From NCBI GenBank assembly GCA_021813685.1, contig JAKAJS010000225.1, positions 1 to 32,841 of the forward strand: a stretch of 32,841 nucleotides of DNA. The letters run 5' to 3'. The stretch comes from Deltaproteobacteria bacterium (GTDB lineage: Bacteria; Desulfobacterota; Syntrophobacteria; Syntrophobacterales; Syntrophobacteraceae). The notes under the pieces are model-generated. The model saw only the letters and a list, made by a program, of their open reading frames with translations, was not told the DNA's origin and ran no database searches. Both the position numbers and the translations under genes were made by a program. This document shows, piece after piece, positions 23,461-30,305 of this stretch. Position 1 is the first letter of the stretch; every line of letters begins with the position of its first letter.

Positions 23461-24522
23461 CTACTTCCGCTGTTTTTGCTGGTAGATGTACGCCAAAATT
23501 TTCGCCACCGCCCTGTACAGCTCGACAGGGATAGTCTCGTCGAGCTTAACCTGTTTATACAAGGCACGTGCCAAAGGAGGATTTTGCACTATGCTCACGC
23601 CGTGCCTGCGTCCAGCCGCGATGATCTTTCTCGCCAGGAAGTCAACGCCCTTGGCGACGAGCACCGGGGCTTGCATTCCCGGCTCGTAGCGCAGCGCCAC
23701 GGCAAAATGAGTGGGGTTTGTGATAATGACGCTTGCCTTGGGCACTTTGCCGAGCATTCGCTGCCTGGCAATCGCCCTCTGAAGCGAGCGGATTTTTGAC
23801 TTTATCTGCGGATTTCCCTCGCTTTGCTTGCTCTCTTCCTTGACCTCCTGCTTTGTCATCATGAGGTCTTTTCTGTTCTGCCACTTCTGATAGAAAAAAT
23901 CCAAAAAGCTTACGACCAGCATGAAACCGGCCGCGCGAAACAGGAGCTTCAGAGCCAGTGTGCCCGTAAAGCTCAAAAACCCCGAGGTATCCCCCCATGT
24001 CAATTGGGCCAGGGCACTACGTTCCGGCCACAGGACCGAATAAACCGCATAGAAAACGATCGCCGACTTTAGAATGGACTTGACGAGTTCGACCAGCGAT
24101 CTCAACGAGAACATCCGCTTGAAGCCGCCTAGAGGGTTGAGGTTCCCGAAGCTCACTTTCAAGGCTTCTAAAGAGAAAAGGAACCCTTTCAATTGAATGA
24201 AATTGACAATTACCGAGGTGAAAACAATGGCCACGACAACCGGCGCCACCATCGAAAGAAGCGAGAGCATGATGTGGATGAAAAAAGCCGAAGAGGCAAA
24301 AAACCCCGGGTGCGTAAAGGAGTGGCTCGACCACAAGTATTCGATAAGTGCCTGAAAATGACTGAATATAAGATTTCGGGAAAGATAGATCGCCATTCCG
24401 CCGGTAACGAGGACACAGACCGATGTGAGGTCCCGGCTCTTGGGAATCTGCCCCTTATTTCGCGCCTCAGTGAGGCGTTTGCCCGTGGGCTGCTCACTCT
24501 TGTCCTGACTCGATTGGGCCAA
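23461..24522 (-). CDS. flhB: Flagellar export gate and substrate-switch protein FlhB
   Basis: Export-gate protein of 353 residues that switches export from rod/hook to filament proteins. The N-terminus (QDKSEQPTGKRLTEARNKGQ, IPKSRDL) and four membrane helices are typical. The cytoplasmic domain contains the autocleavage motif NPTH (269-272) in ITNPTHFAVALRYEPGM and VAKGVDFLARKI. The start is TTG at 24522, with GCGGGGA just upstream; no in-frame ATG is close, so the weak start may lower expression. A 331-base gap full of repeats separates it from fliR. Confidence 0.94.
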   Translation of the reverse strand: MAQSSQDKSEQPTGKRLTEARNKGQIPKSRDLTSVCVLVTGGMAIYLSRNLIFSHFQALIEYLWSSHSFTHPGFFASSAFFIHIMLSLLSMVAPVVVAIVFTSVIVNFIQLKGFLFSLEALKVSFGNLNPLGGFKRMFSLRSLVELVKSILKSAIVFYAVYSVLWPERSALAQLTWGDTSGFLSFTGTLALKLLFRAAGFMLVVSFLDFFYQKWQNRKDLMMTKQEVKEESKQSEGNPQIKSKIRSLQRAIARQRMLGKVPKASVIITNPTHFAVALRYEPGMQAPVLVAKGVDFLARKIIAAGRRHGVSIVQNPPLARALYKQVKLDETIPVELYRAVAKILAYIYQQKQRK

Positions 24523-24641
24523 TTCCCCGCTCTTTCAGCTGAATACTCCGAACACTGTTCCAGTCAATATTTTGGCTGCTCTCTGCCGATCCCGTGGATA
24601 TGCTCAAACCGTTCCAATTCATTCGACTTTCGGATCGGGCA

Positions 24642-24722
24642 CAGGATTTACAGGATCGGGAGTTCCGAAAGGATCGGATTTCCCGCAAGGATTTGCTCTT
24701 TATCCTGTCAATCCTGTAATCC
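24642..24722. repeat. CAGGATTTACAGGAT-type repeat, copy 1
   Basis: CAGGATTTACAGGATCGGG (24642-24660) is followed by ATTTGCTCTT (24691-24700) and the inverted arm ATCCTGTCAATCCTGTAATC (24702-24721). The two ends are imperfect inverted copies, so the unit can fold as a long hairpin. Confidence 0.75.
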
Positions 24723-24767
24723 TCTCCGAGTCTTTCGCCTTTCCCGCCGGGAGGAACAAAAACCTTG

Positions 24768-24850
24768 GACAGGATTGCAGGATTTACAGGATCGGGCTTT
24801 CTCGAAAGAATTTGCTCTTCGTCCAGTCGTTTCAATTCATCCTGTCAGGT
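24768..24850. repeat. CAGGATTTACAGGAT-type repeat, copy 2
   Basis: The same 19 bases (24778-24796) recur, preceded by GGACAGGATTG and followed by TTTGCTCTTCGTCCAGTC and then TTCAATTCATCCTGTC. It is shorter inside than copy 1 but has the same order of elements. Confidence 0.75.
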
Positions 24851-24853
24851 GTC

Positions 24854-25624
24854 TCACCTGGAGAAGTAGTGCAGAAAATGGAAGAGGTGCTCAAAGGATT
24901 GGGTGGCCAACCCACCCCACAAAGTCATCGTCATGCCGAAAAACAGGATACCGATGGTAATGGTCAAAGGGAAGCTGGTAGCAAGGATATTCATCTGCGG
25001 GGCGAATTTGGCCATAAGCCCAAGGCCGACCTGTGTGAGCATGAGCACGGACAGGATCGGGGCAGCGAGCTTTAACGCCAAAACGAACAGCAGCCCCGAG
25101 AGTCGGAGCATTCTGGTAAAGATCTCGGCCTTCAGGGCAAAAGAGCCCACGGGAATGGTCTTAAAACTTTCCACCAGGACCCGGATGACGATCAGGTGTC
25201 CGTTGATGGACAGAAAGATCATGATGGCGAGCAGTTGTGCAAACGAAGCAAGCACCGAGGAGCGGCCCTGGCCCTGTGGGGCCGCGGTTTGCGCAAAACC
25301 AAATCCTATCATGAAGTCGATCAGTTCGCCCGCCAGTTGAAACGCACTCAGTAGGAGAAGTATCGAGAGGGCGAAGATCACCCCGAAAATCAACTCGCTG
25401 ATCACGAGGGAAGCCAACGGGGCTGGATCAAAGGGAAGTGGGGGGGTGACCTTCCGGACAGTCGGAAACAGCATTATGGAAAGCGAGACTACGATCAGGG
25501 CTTTGACCGGGGCGGAAACATTCCTGGAATTGAAAATCGGGAGCATGAAAAGAACGATCCCCAGCCGGACGATAATCGCCAGCAGGATGGCAATCTCGGC
25601 TATATTTATGTTCAATGTGATCAT
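24854..25624 (-). CDS. fliR: Flagellar export gate protein FliR
   Basis: Integral membrane component of the export channel, 256 residues. It starts MITLNINIAEIAILLAIIVR and has about six membrane helices, with FMLPIFNSRNVSAPVKA and FQLAGELIDFMIGFGFAQ, which are conserved in FliR. ATG 25624 is chosen with CGGGG 8 bases upstream; a GTG at 25633 that overlaps the fliQ stop is an alternative. It ends before the repeat-filled gap that separates it from flhB. Confidence 0.95.
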   Translation of the reverse strand: MITLNINIAEIAILLAIIVRLGIVLFMLPIFNSRNVSAPVKALIVVSLSIMLFPTVRKVTPPLPFDPAPLASLVISELIFGVIFALSILLLLSAFQLAGELIDFMIGFGFAQTAAPQGQGRSSVLASFAQLLAIMIFLSINGHLIVIRVLVESFKTIPVGSFALKAEIFTRMLRLSGLLFVLALKLAAPILSVLMLTQVGLGLMAKFAPQMNILATSFPLTITIGILFFGMTMTLWGGLATQSFEHLFHFLHYFSR

Positions 25625-25629
25625 AGCGC

Positions 25630-25899
25630 TCACCCCGTAATAGTCGGGATGCTCACAATGATATGATGCAAAAGGGAGGTGAGTTTGGAAAGCATCCAGG
25701 AACCGAAAAGGAGCAGCGCCAAAAAGGTTACTACGATTTTTTGCACAAATGTTATGGTCATTTCCTGGATTTGAGTTACCGACTGGAATACGCTTATGAT
25801 AAGCCCGACCACCATACTGAAGCCAAGCACGGGAAGACTGACCAGCAGCATCGTCTCGATAGCGTTCTTTCCAAGTGAGATTACAAATTCATAACTCAT
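25630..25899 (-). CDS. fliQ: Flagellar export gate protein FliQ
   Basis: Small export-channel protein of 89 residues, the normal length, with two membrane helices (TMLLVSLPVLGFSMVVGLII and VVTFLALLLFGSWM). Between them is the family segment SVFQSVTQIQEMTITFVQKI. AAGGA is 7 bases before the ATG. It follows fliP after a 73-base gap with a repeat hairpin and is nearly fused to fliR. Confidence 0.95.
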   Translation of the reverse strand: MSYEFVISLGKNAIETMLLVSLPVLGFSMVVGLIISVFQSVTQIQEMTITFVQKIVVTFLALLLFGSWMLSKLTSLLHHIIVSIPTITG

Positions 25900-25911
25900 A
25901 ATTTAGTCCTT

Positions 25912-25970
25912 AATGAGTAGTGAGTAGTGAAGAGCATTTCCAGCCACAAGTCACTATTCACTACTCACTG
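25912..25970. repeat. Inverted heptamer array between fliP and fliQ
   Basis: AATGAGTAGTGAGTAGTGAA (25912-25931) and TCACTATTCACTACTCACTG (25951-25970) each have a 7-base period and are inverted copies with about three mismatches in 20. They form a hairpin inside the operon between the fliP stop and the fliQ start. Confidence 0.7.
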
Positions 25971-25972
25971 CC

Positions 25973-26773
25973 TCAATGAAAACTCTTTACGAGAGAGCCG
26001 ATCAGCAGCGCCCAGCCATCCACCATGATGAAAAGCATGAGTTTAAACGGCATGGAAATCATCACCGGCGGCAACATCATCATTCCCATGGAAAGCAGGA
26101 TGCTCGCCACCACCATGTCCACGATTATGAATGGGATGTAGAGCATAAAACCTATCTGGAAGGCGATCTTCAGTTCGCTTACCACGAAGGCTGGGATGAC
26201 CGTCCAGACAGAAAGCGACTGGGCGTTTTTCGGCCTTGTGTTTCGAGACATCGAGACAAACAGGGCAAGGTCCCGTTCATCGGTCTGTCTGAGCATGAAA
26301 TCCTTAAGAGGCGCTATTCCGCGATCGATGAACTGCTGGCCCGAAATCGTGTGCTGTTCGTAGGGCATCAACGCCTGCTGGTTGATTTTCTGCCACACCG
26401 GCTTCATCACAAAGAAGGTTAAAAACAGGGCCAGGCCGATTATCACCTGATTGGGAGGAGCCTGCTGAGTCCCAAGAGCTGTTCTCAAAAAGGAAAGCAC
26501 CACCGCAAAACGGGTAAAACTGGTCATAAGGATGAGAAGCGCCGGTGCAAGCGAGAGGACTGTCAAAAGGAAAATGATCTGCAGGGCTCCCGAGACCTGC
26601 GCGGGACCTTTGTCGCCGTCCAGGTTCAAATGAACGGCAGGGATATCGATCCCTCCGGCGAACGAACAGGGAGGGTGGACGCAGAAGAAACCAAGCGCCC
26701 CGAGGCACAGGAACGCAATCAACAGGGGCCGGATTTGCGGCCGCCGGACTCTTTTCTCACCAGAGGAATTCAT
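25973..26773 (-). CDS. fliP: Flagellar export gate protein FliP
   Basis: Core of the export channel, 266 residues. A positively charged N-terminus (KRVRRPQIRP) leads to a signal-type helix, then GALQIIFLLTVLSLAPALLI, MTSFTRFAVVLSFLRTALGT, NQVIIGLALFLTFFVMKPVW and the C-terminal MLYIPFIIVDMVVASILLSM with MMMLPPVMISMPFKLMLFIM, all conserved in FliP. The ATG at 26773 overlaps the fliO stop as ATGA, so the two are coupled; the longer frame (to 26986) lies inside fliO. Confidence 0.96.
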   Translation of the reverse strand: MNSSGEKRVRRPQIRPLLIAFLCLGALGFFCVHPPCSFAGGIDIPAVHLNLDGDKGPAQVSGALQIIFLLTVLSLAPALLILMTSFTRFAVVLSFLRTALGTQQAPPNQVIIGLALFLTFFVMKPVWQKINQQALMPYEQHTISGQQFIDRGIAPLKDFMLRQTDERDLALFVSMSRNTRPKNAQSLSVWTVIPAFVVSELKIAFQIGFMLYIPFIIVDMVVASILLSMGMMMLPPVMISMPFKLMLFIMVDGWALLIGSLVKSFH

Positions 26774-27075
26774 AGATTTTCGCCCACATCCCGGGAAGGA
26801 TTCCCTTCCTGCGCGCCCGCGCCTCCGCTCACGCAAAGAAGGCTCATGTTCTGCGGCGAAATCCCCACCAGAACATTGCACTCCCCGGAGATTTTGACCA
26901 TGATCAGGTGATGGCGCGGTCCGAACGATTGCCTGCCCAGGACTTCCATTGTCTGCGACGCCTGCCTCCCCGAGAGGTTTCCCCATCGCTTGAGCGCGTA
27001 GATGATCGTAAGAAAGAGGCCCAAAACCACTGCCAGGGCGCCGATCGTCTTCAAAAACAGCAATCCCGTTGTCAT
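26770..27075 (-). CDS. fliO: Flagellar export accessory protein FliO
   Basis: Small membrane protein of 101 residues that helps FliP assemble. One membrane helix (TIGALAVVLGLFLTIIYALK) is followed by a cytoplasmic part with RQASQTMEVLGRQSFGPRHH and VLVGISPQNMSLL, the pattern of FliO. AGGGG lies just before the ATG. It sits between fliN and fliP in the usual order. Confidence 0.88.
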   Translation of the reverse strand: MTTGLLFLKTIGALAVVLGLFLTIIYALKRWGNLSGRQASQTMEVLGRQSFGPRHHLIMVKISGECNVLVGISPQNMSLLCVSGGAGAQEGNPSRDVGENL

Positions 27076-27090
27076 GTGACCCCTAAGTAT

Positions 27091-27408
27091 TTATCCCAAT
27101 TGCTTCACTCGCTCGGTGGGGCTGATTATGTCCGTTATGCGCACACCGAATTTTTCATTGACCACCACCGCCTCCCCTCTTGCTATGAGTTTCTGGTTGA
27201 TCAGAATCTCGAGGGGTTCGCCGGCAAGTTTGGTAAGTTCGACTACCGACCCCTGCCCCAATTGGAGCAAATCATTTACCAGTATCTTGGTACGGCCCAG
27301 TTCGACCGAGATCTCCAGTGGAATGTCCAACAGGAAATCCAGGTCTTTCATGCTCTTTTGTCCCTGCCCCTTTTCGAACGTTGGAAATTGAGCCTGTTCA
27401 TTCTCCAT
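27091..27408 (-). CDS. fliN: Flagellar motor switch protein FliN
   Basis: C-ring protein of 105 residues. The SpoA domain fills the C-terminal part: LLDIPLEISVELGRTKILVN, DLLQLGQGSVVELTKLAGEP and LIARGEAVVVNEKFGVRITD. The N-terminus is short and charged. GAGGA is 8 bases before the ATG. It follows fliM by 61 bases. Confidence 0.95.
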   Translation of the reverse strand: MENEQAQFPTFEKGQGQKSMKDLDFLLDIPLEISVELGRTKILVNDLLQLGQGSVVELTKLAGEPLEILINQKLIARGEAVVVNEKFGVRITDIISPTERVKQLG

Positions 27409-27469
27409 TGTACTGCTTCCTCATTAGTCCCTTTGGTTGGTTACACACCTGTCCCAGCGTTACAGTCGA

Positions 27470-28450
27470 TCACTCCGGGTTTTCCAGATCCCCTTGTACC
27501 TGGAACGCCATTTTCCCATGGCAGATCCCCGGCGTTGCCGTAAATTTCGGAACCCCTGCGACTTTGACAAATAGCGGACTTTCGACATCGTTATCGAGCA
27601 CAATCACGTCGCCCACATCCATCCCCCTCAGGTCTTCGCCTTTTAAGGAGGCGGTGCCAAGTTCGACACTGATTTCCACCGGCACATCGCGAATGAGCTT
27701 TTTTAGGCGCAAGATCCATCCCTCGTCCACTTCCAGCTGGTCGCTTTGAAAGCTCGCATACAACTTCGAGCGGATCGGTTCGATGGTCGAGTAGGGCAGA
27801 ACCAGGGCCATGCGCCCCATCATGCGGTCCATTTCCAGTTCGAACCGCACGACGATCACAACGTCGGTGGGCGGGATAATCGTTGCAAACTGCGGATTGA
27901 CTTCGGATCGAACGAAAACGAAGGAAACGTCTATAATCGGCTGCCACGCCTGTTCGAGATCCACCAGGACCTGCTTTACAACCTTGTTTATCACCCGGTA
28001 CTCTATCGAGGTGAAGTCACGGCCCTCTATTTTGTAGCTGCCCTTCCCCGTACCCCCGAAAAAGCAGTCCACAAGGTTAAAAATCAAACGGCTTTCGATC
28101 ATGAACAGAGCATGACCTCGCAGCGGCTCCATCTTCAGGATGTGCAGACTGGTAGGCACAGGCAGCGTCCGGATGAATTCGCCGAATTTGACCATTTCGG
28201 CCTGGCATACATTTATGTCCAGCATTCTCCGCAGGGAACCGGAAAGCGCAATGCGGTGGATCTTGGCAAACCTGTCATTGATGATGTCGAGCGTGGGCAT
28301 TCGGCCACGCACGATCCGATCCTGGTTTGCCAGATCGAACATGCGCACGTTGTCCGGCGGAGCGGCAGTCTCGTCAGTGCCTTCAATTTCGCCGTCGGAT
28401 AATCCCTTGAGCAGGGCATCGACTTCATCCTGGGAAAGTATCTTTTCCAT
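27470..28450 (-). CDS. fliM: Flagellar motor switch protein FliM
   Basis: C-ring switch protein of 326 residues that binds CheY-P. The N-terminal CheY-binding peptide is ILSQDEVDALLKG (4-16). The middle domain has RMPTLDIINDRFAKIHR and the conserved FFGGTGKGSY loop. The C-terminal SpoA domain has RDVPVEISVELGTASLKGED and MDVGDVIVLDNDV. It is 17 bases after fliL. The intact CheY-binding peptide suggests the motor is under chemotaxis control, though no che genes are in the window. Confidence 0.97.
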   Translation of the reverse strand: MEKILSQDEVDALLKGLSDGEIEGTDETAAPPDNVRMFDLANQDRIVRGRMPTLDIINDRFAKIHRIALSGSLRRMLDINVCQAEMVKFGEFIRTLPVPTSLHILKMEPLRGHALFMIESRLIFNLVDCFFGGTGKGSYKIEGRDFTSIEYRVINKVVKQVLVDLEQAWQPIIDVSFVFVRSEVNPQFATIIPPTDVVIVVRFELEMDRMMGRMALVLPYSTIEPIRSKLYASFQSDQLEVDEGWILRLKKLIRDVPVEISVELGTASLKGEDLRGMDVGDVIVLDNDVESPLFVKVAGVPKFTATPGICHGKMAFQVQGDLENPE

Positions 28451-28467
28451 CAGCCCGTTGATTGCCT

Positions 28468-28926
28468 CTACTGAATGAGAAAATCGGTAAAATAGATATC
28501 AAGCACCTTACCCCTGGTAAGAATATGATTGAGAGACTTTATCAGGTCTTTTTTCAAACGAAGCTTGTCGTCTGCAGTGACAATCTGGTCGGATTCCTGG
28601 CTGCTCAGCAATGTCAAAACATCATCTCTCAGTTGGAAATCCTTCGTCTTGCACTCATCGGCCGCCTCTTTCGAATCGACCTTCAACTCCATCGTGACTT
28701 TGAGGAATCGTTTCGCTCCCGGGTCGGCCAGGTTGACCAGAAAGGTGTTCATGGGATAGAAAACCGGCTGTTCTATCGGCTTCACTGCGGCAGTTCCCGC
28801 GGGCTTTTTAAGGAACATGAAGTAGGCGCCTGCTCCCCCTGCGCCCAGCAGAACCACTATCAGAACTATGATCAGCAGATTCGAACCCGATTTTTTGGCG
28901 ACTTCTTTTGATTCTTCTTCGGCCAT
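28468..28926 (-). CDS. fliL: Flagellar basal-body protein FliL
   Basis: Membrane protein of 152 residues that supports the stator. A short charged cytoplasmic tail (MAEEESKEVAKKSGS) is followed by one membrane helix (LLIIVLIVVLLGAGGAGAYF) and a periplasmic domain: MNTFLVNLADPGAKRFLKVT, LRDDVLTLLSSQESDQI and VLDIYFTDFLIQ at the C-terminus, typical of FliL. It is the first gene of the long operon, about 90 bases after the predicted start from the sigma-54-type promoter. Confidence 0.94.
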   Translation of the reverse strand: MAEEESKEVAKKSGSNLLIIVLIVVLLGAGGAGAYFMFLKKPAGTAAVKPIEQPVFYPMNTFLVNLADPGAKRFLKVTMELKVDSKEAADECKTKDFQLRDDVLTLLSSQESDQIVTADDKLRLKKDLIKSLNHILTRGKVLDIYFTDFLIQ

Positions 28927-29026
28927 TTTCTCAGAACCTTCCCGTCATGATTGCTCTCTATGAACACACGTCATCTCTTGGGGTCACGCCTTTCGAGTTG
29001 TTTGCCGCATCCAGTGCGACCAAATG

Positions 29027-29042
29027 AGCAATGAGCATGCCA
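29027..29042 (-). promoter_or_regulatory. Sigma-54 (-24/-12) promoter for the fliL operon
   Basis: The minus strand reads TGGCATGCTCATTGCT, which matches TGGCACG-N4-TTGCT with one change and exact spacing. Initiation would be near 29016, about 90 bases before fliL. Confidence 0.7.
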
Positions 29043-29230
29043 GCCCCGCAACAGTGTGAGCGGAGCAAATCCAGCACGCCGAAAGGACATCCCCTCCCTG
29101 GGGCCCGACACCTTCCCTCCCGCCCGCTTCTCCTGCCTCAGCCTTGCTCCGGTCGCCCCAAAGCCGATCTCTTCCCGCGGCAAAGTCCCTCCGCGCATCG
29201 AAGCGAACCTGTCACTTCCCGGATTTTGAG

Positions 29231-29244
29231 GTCAAGCTTTTGAC
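29231..29244. promoter_or_regulatory. FleQ-box-like palindrome
   Basis: GTCAAGCTTTTGAC is a palindrome with GTCAA/TTGAC arms. It has the length and arms of the FleQ consensus GTCaNTAAAtTGAC described in Pseudomonas, but a different centre. It lies about 145 bases from the plus promoter and about 190 bases from the minus promoter, as expected for an activator site shared by two sigma-54 promoters. Confidence 0.4.
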
Positions 29245-29285
29245 GGAATTTGATCGCAAACACCAAAAATCAACTCGGAGGAAAA

Positions 29286-29435
29286 ATGTGCAGTCCGCTA
29301 GGAAAAATTTCCCGGATTTTTGAGACCGGCCAGATATGGCAAAAACATAACTGCTTAATTTTACAGGTTTTGCGCGACTATCCTTCCATGGCCCGACTAT
29401 TGCTCCACCCAGCGACGACGAAAAAAAACCATTGA
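29286..29435 (+). CDS. Doubtful 49-residue open frame with strong ribosome-binding site
   Basis: ATG at 29286 follows CGGAGG with 4 bases between. The product (starts MCSPLGKISRIFETGQIWQK) has no signal peptide, no membrane helix and no motif I know. The sigma-54-type promoter of flgD lies inside its 3' end, so coding and control sequence would overlap. It may be a chance frame. Confidence 0.2.
   Translation: MCSPLGKISRIFETGQIWQKHNCLILQVLRDYPSMARLLLHPATTKKNH
29389..29404 (+). promoter_or_regulatory. Sigma-54 (-24/-12) promoter for flgD-flgE
   Basis: TGGCCCGACTATTGCT matches TGGCACG-N4-TTGCT with one change and exact spacing. Initiation near 29415 gives a leader of about 70 bases to the flgD start. 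Confidence 0.72.
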
Positions 29436-29485
29436 CGGGCTTTTCGCGGAGAACATCCGCCGGCGAGGCCTCCCAGGAGATAGCG

Positions 29486-30190
29486 ATGTCAGCAACCAAC
29501 ACCGTTCAGTCCATGCCGGGTATCGGCGCCAATTATCTCACCTCGACGGGTTCGAGTTCCTCTTCGGCACCATCAAGCTCGCTCAACCAGCAGGACTTTC
29601 TGACGCTTTTCACCGCCCAACTGCAGAACCAGGACCCGACCAACCCGATGCAGTCCTACGAACTGGCCTCCCAGCTTGCACAGTTCACGACGGTGGAACA
29701 GCTGACCCAGGCCACCTCGCAACTGAACGGCATCGAGCAGTATTCGGGCGCCATTAACAATGGGGAAATGGCTTCTCTTGTGGGGAAAACCGTCACAGCC
29801 CAGGACAGCACGATAAACGTCGCCTCGGGAAGCCTCTCCAATAATCTCAACTACACGCTTTCCACCCCGTCTACGGTCACCTACACCATACAAAACTCAG
29901 CCGGCACCACGGTGTACTCGGGAAGCCTCGGCTCCCAGGCTTCGGGCACCTACACCCTTCCCTGGACCGGAAAGGATGCCAGCGGAAACACGGTTTCCGA
30001 TGGCGCCTACACCTGCACGGTGACGGCGACCCCCACAAATGGCTCTTCTGCCGCCGCAGCGGTCCAGACCACCATCAAGGGGCAGGTCTATTCGTGTAAC
30101 CTCAACGGCAACCCTCCCACATATCTGCTCAACAGCGCTAACGGAATAACGATTCCCGTTTCCAGCGTGTGCGGAGTAAGCTCCAACTAG
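29486..30190 (+). CDS. flgD: Flagellar hook-capping protein FlgD
   Basis: Hook-cap scaffold of 234 residues, normal length. The conserved N-terminal part has LNQQDFLTLFTAQLQNQDPT, NPMQSYELASQLAQFTTVEQ and LTQATSQLNGI. The C-terminal half holds beta-rich hook-cap domains (VYSGSLGSQASGTYTLPWTG, KDASGNTVSDGAYTCTV). The ATG at 29486 is chosen because AGGAG lies 7 bases upstream and the typical Ser/Thr-rich N-terminus starts there; a TTG at 29432 is in frame but unlikely. The neighbour flgE fits its job. Confidence 0.94.
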   Translation: MSATNTVQSMPGIGANYLTSTGSSSSSAPSSSLNQQDFLTLFTAQLQNQDPTNPMQSYELASQLAQFTTVEQLTQATSQLNGIEQYSGAINNGEMASLVGKTVTAQDSTINVASGSLSNNLNYTLSTPSTVTYTIQNSAGTTVYSGSLGSQASGTYTLPWTGKDASGNTVSDGAYTCTVTATPTNGSSAAAAVQTTIKGQVYSCNLNGNPPTYLLNSANGITIPVSSVCGVSSN

Positions 30191-30203
30191 GATGGCGCGC
30201 TCA

Positions 30204-30241
30204 AACCGGGGGGCGGCAGGGAGGCTGCCCATTTCCCGGTT
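30204..30241 (+). other. Hairpin between flgD and flgE
   Basis: AACCGGG (30204-30210) and CCCGGTT (30235-30241) are exact inverted copies. Inside them GGCAG/CTGCC forms a second stem. No U-run follows. It may reduce read-through or protect one part of the message. Confidence 0.45.
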
Positions 30242-30252
30242 CCGGGCAACGC

Positions 30253-30281
30253 TTGAAAATAGACAAACCGATTTGCATATT
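30253..30281 (+). promoter_or_regulatory. Possible sigma-70 promoter of flgE
   Basis: TTGAAA (30253-30258), 17 bases, CATATT (30276-30281). The match is fair and placed 24 bases before the flgE start, so the leader would be short. Transcription from the flgD promoter is the alternative. Confidence 0.3.
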
Positions 30282-30305
30282 CGATAAACGGCAAAGGAGA
30301 AGCAG

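Larger units (their letters stand above)
24523..24853. other. Repeat-bearing gap between fliR and flhB
   Basis: This 331-base gap interrupts an otherwise tightly packed operon. It holds the repeat copies listed at 24642-24722 and 24768-24850 and no supported gene. A minus-strand frame (24494-24835) simply translates the repeats. Confidence 0.7.
28927..29485. other. Divergent regulatory region between fliL and flgD
   Basis: This 559-base region has no well-supported gene. It holds two outward-facing -24/-12 promoters (29027-29042 minus; 29389-29404 plus) and a FleQ-box-like palindrome (29231-29244). One 49-codon frame (29286-29435 plus) has a good ribosome-binding site but no recognisable features. 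The rest shows nothing I can name. Confidence 0.6.

Noticed and set aside
24494..24835. 113-codon minus-strand frame between fliR and flhB
   Set aside because: It translates the CAGGATTTACAGGAT repeat units (giving PDPVNPAIL-like text) and has no start signal, so it is repeat DNA rather than a gene.
28971..29198. Small minus-strand frame upstream of fliL
   Set aside because: It contains the -24/-12 promoter and lacks a ribosome-binding site or recognisable product.
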